Shown: one piece after another, positions 6,627-7,815 of the stretch
Numbering within the stretch: position 1 is the first letter of the stretch
How the letters are laid out: each line of letters starts with the position of its first letter
Assembly (NCBI GenBank): GCA_003566395.1
Contig: PXDL01000563.1
Location: 1-7,815, forward strand
Source: Balneolia bacterium
GTDB lineage: Bacteria > Bacteroidota > Rhodothermia > Balneolales > Cyclonatronaceae
Direction: 5' to 3'
DNA length: 7,815 nt
Notes under the pieces: generated by a model
What the model was told of the DNA's origin: nothing
Seen by the model: only the letters and a program-made list of their open reading frames with translations
The model's database searches: none
Made by a program: the position numbers and the translations under genes

Positions 6627-7304
6627 ATGTCACTAAACCCTTTAAACAGAAAACCTGAAGCAAACACCAACCACGGTTACTTTTTTCGCATCCAAATCGG
6701 ACTTATAATAAGTATTCTGCTTTTCATCGGCCTGTTTAACATAAACATTCATGTTGAGCCGGGCATGAGTTATGAAATGCAAGAGCGGGAACTGATCGAG
6801 ATGGAAGAGATTATCCAAACCGAAATTATCCACACCCCACCACCTCCTCCACGTCCTCCGGTGCCCATTGCCGTACCCAACGACGTTATTCTCGATGACG
6901 ACCTGCTGGACTTCGACGCCTTCCTCGATATGGATAATGCGATGGCGGCAACACCCGCACCTCCACCACCTGACAACGAAGAGGAAGAAGAACCCGAAGT
7001 ATTTGTAATAGTTGAAAATATGCCGGAAATGATTGGCGGGCTCGACGCTCTACAGCGCGCCATCGTGTACCCGGAAATTGCACGCAGAGCCGGAATACAG
7101 GGCCGCGTGGTCGTGCAAATAGTAATAGATACCGAAGGTCACCCCCGCAATCCTCAAATCGTCCGCTCGGTAGGCGGAGGGCTCGATGAAGCCGCCATCA
7201 AAGCTGTAATGCAGATGCGCTTCACGCCCGGGATGCAGCGCGGTCGCCCGGTTAATGTACAGTATACAATCCCTGTTCAGTTCAGGCTAACACAAGCCGA
7301 TTAA
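6627..7304 (+). CDS. tonB: TonB family energy-transducing protein
   Basis: The layout of this 225-residue protein is typical of TonB: a short cytoplasmic N-terminus, one membrane anchor (about 22-39, IQIGLIISILLFIGLFNI), a periplasmic linker (about 45-125) and a C-terminal TonB domain (about 130-222). The linker has PPPPPRPPVP (71-80) and PAPPPPD (110-116), with acidic stretches around 90-104 and 117-124. The domain has VENMPEMIGGLDALQ, then YPEIARRAGIQGRVVVQIVI (148-167), DEAAIKAV and FTPGMQRGRPVNVQYTIPV. This is the Bacteroidota-type version, with IGGL where many have PGG. With ExbB/ExbD it passes proton-motive energy to TonB-dependent outer-membrane receptors; no exbBD or receptor gene is in the window. 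It has its own ribosome-binding site and an intrinsic terminator 6 bp after the stop, so it is probably transcribed alone. Confidence 0.94.
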   Translation: MSLNPLNRKPEANTNHGYFFRIQIGLIISILLFIGLFNINIHVEPGMSYEMQERELIEMEEIIQTEIIHTPPPPPRPPVPIAVPNDVILDDDLLDFDAFLDMDNAMAATPAPPPPDNEEEEEPEVFVIVENMPEMIGGLDALQRAIVYPEIARRAGIQGRVVVQIVIDTEGHPRNPQIVRSVGGGLDEAAIKAVMQMRFTPGMQRGRPVNVQYTIPVQFRLTQAD

Positions 7305-7310
7305 CACATC

Positions 7311-7348
7311 AACGACCCGGTGGTGATGCACCGGGTCGTTCTTTTTTT
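7311..7348 (+). terminator. Intrinsic terminator after tonB
   Basis: A perfect 12-bp stem pairs AACGACCCGGTG (7311-7322) with CACCGGGTCGTT (7329-7340) around a 6-nt loop. A C and seven T residues (7342-7348) follow. It starts six bases after the tonB stop codon, the standard placement for a rho-independent terminator. Confidence 0.93.
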
Positions 7349-7373
7349 GATTTTAGTATCCTTCAGTTTATCC

Positions 7374-7401
7374 AAACCCTCTGCCCGCCGGCAGGGGGTT
7401 T
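7374..7401. repeat. Strong GC-centred hairpin, REP-like or second terminator
   Basis: AAACCCTCTGCC (7374-7385) pairs with GGCAGGGGGTTT (7390-7401) over 12 bp with one G-U pair and a CGCC loop. A at the left foot and T at the right foot make it look like a weak bidirectional terminator. The CTGCCCGCCGGCAG core also resembles palindromes dispersed between genes in this group of bacteria. It lies 25 bp after the tonB terminator. Confidence 0.55.
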
Positions 7402-7653
7402 TGTATGATAACCTGAGTTCGGTAAATAATGTCCTTAAGGGGAGTATAAAAGCCTTCTTTACCATGGATGTGAGTAGGTCAAGGAATGTGATCAGACTAA
7501 ACATCCATCAAATAGACCGCGATGCGCGAAGCCCCAAAGTTGTACGAAGGGTGTTGTATGATAAAATTATCTTGCTATCCCGGGGAAGTGTTTTCAAATG
7601 CCCCAATAAATCCGGCCTTGTGGAAAAATGGCGCAGGTCGCTTCGCTCCCAAT

Positions 7654-7695
7654 GGTGAATGGTGAATGGTGAATTTTGAATTTTGAATTTTGAAT
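7654..7695. repeat. Heptanucleotide tandem repeat, (GGTGAAT)3 followed by (TTTGAAT)3
   Basis: Six perfect 7-bp units run without interruption: three GGTGAAT (7654-7674) and then three TTTGAAT (7675-7695). All share TGAAT and differ only in the first two bases. The preceding AAT (7651-7653) matches the end of a further unit. The array is intergenic. Confidence 0.9.
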
Positions 7696-7761
7696 GACTT
7701 TCACAATGAAAATTATTCAAATAAAATCTCTGGATAAATTATATATTACTAATGATTTACA

Positions 7762-7787
7762 ACTGATACTGTTCACTGATACTGTAA
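7762..7787. repeat. 13-bp-period direct repeat ACTGATACTGT(NN), two copies
   Basis: ACTGATACTGT occurs at 7762-7772 and again at 7775-7785, giving a 13-bp period. The block continues into CTGTAATCTG (7782-7791). That 10-mer and the nearby AACTGATACTGTTC (7761-7774) are found, inverted and with one mismatch in the latter, at 6218-6227 and 6229-6242. Confidence 0.75.
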
Positions 7788-7815
7788 TCTGAAACTTGGT
7801 CCGCACAAAAGGTAA

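Larger units (their letters stand above)
7349..7815. other. Non-coding, repeat-bearing stretch to the window end
   Basis: I find no convincing gene. Frames on + (7320-7658) and - (7508-7720, 7301-7504) run through the terminator or the tandem repeats and show no family pattern. The stretch contains a strong hairpin (7374-7401), an 11-bp direct repeat TTGTATGATAA (7401-7411 and 7554-7564), an inverted repeat ATGGATGT/ACATCCAT (7464-7471 and 7501-7508), a heptamer tandem repeat (7654-7695) and a 13-bp-period repeat (7762-7787). It reads like accumulated intergenic repeat sequence. A remnant of a decayed gene cannot be excluded. Confidence 0.6.

Noticed and set aside
7320..7658. 112-codon + strand frame
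   Set aside because: It starts with GTG inside the tonB terminator stem, has no ribosome-binding site, ends in the heptamer repeat and shows no recognisable protein pattern.
7508..7720. 70-codon - strand frame
   Set aside because: Its N-terminal part is a translation of the heptamer repeats, and the rest shows no family features.

Overview
The window looks like chromosomal housekeeping and envelope sequence from a member of the Bacteroidota/Rhodothermota/Balneolota (FCB) group. The evidence is a TamL/BamA-type barrel end, a carotenoid desaturase of the CrtI/CrtD type, a DUF420 membrane protein, a Bacteroidota-style TonB with a YPE.A...G..G C-terminal domain, and start codons that mostly lack a Shine-Dalgarno sequence. 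I cannot assign a genus. All recognisable genes are on the + strand, and I see no phage, transposase, CRISPR array, tRNA or rRNA.

Left part (1-3964). It opens with the last 135 codons of an Omp85-family outer-membrane protein, cut by the window edge. A lone cyclic-nucleotide-binding-domain protein follows after 21 bp, then the 23S rRNA m5U methyltransferase RlmD after 35 bp, then a carotenoid desaturase after 57 bp. The first three could share a transcript; the desaturase may also be read from it.

Middle part (3965-6202). A 136-bp gap with a GC-rich hairpin leads to a small multi-pass membrane protein of unknown function. Next come an AlkA-like HhH-GPD DNA glycosylase, whose catalytic Asp position appears to hold Glu behind a short insertion, and a five-helix DUF420 protein. 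The DUF420 gene has a plausible sigma70-type promoter whose -35 box lies in a near-palindrome.

Right part (6203-7815). A 424-bp non-coding stretch with three consecutive inverted repeats precedes tonB, the only gene here with a canonical AAGGAG ribosome-binding site. A strong intrinsic terminator ends tonB. The last ~465 bp contain no convincing gene. They hold a second hairpin, a heptanucleotide tandem repeat (two variants, three copies each) and a 13-bp-period repeat that matches, inverted, sequence on the other side of tonB.

Functionally the genes are a mixture: envelope assembly and energised import (Omp85, TonB), rRNA modification, pigment synthesis, DNA alkylation repair and probable oxidase assembly. 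I do not see a coherent new system. The points most worth a second look are the variant glycosylase active site, the structured region upstream of tonB, and the repeats around tonB.
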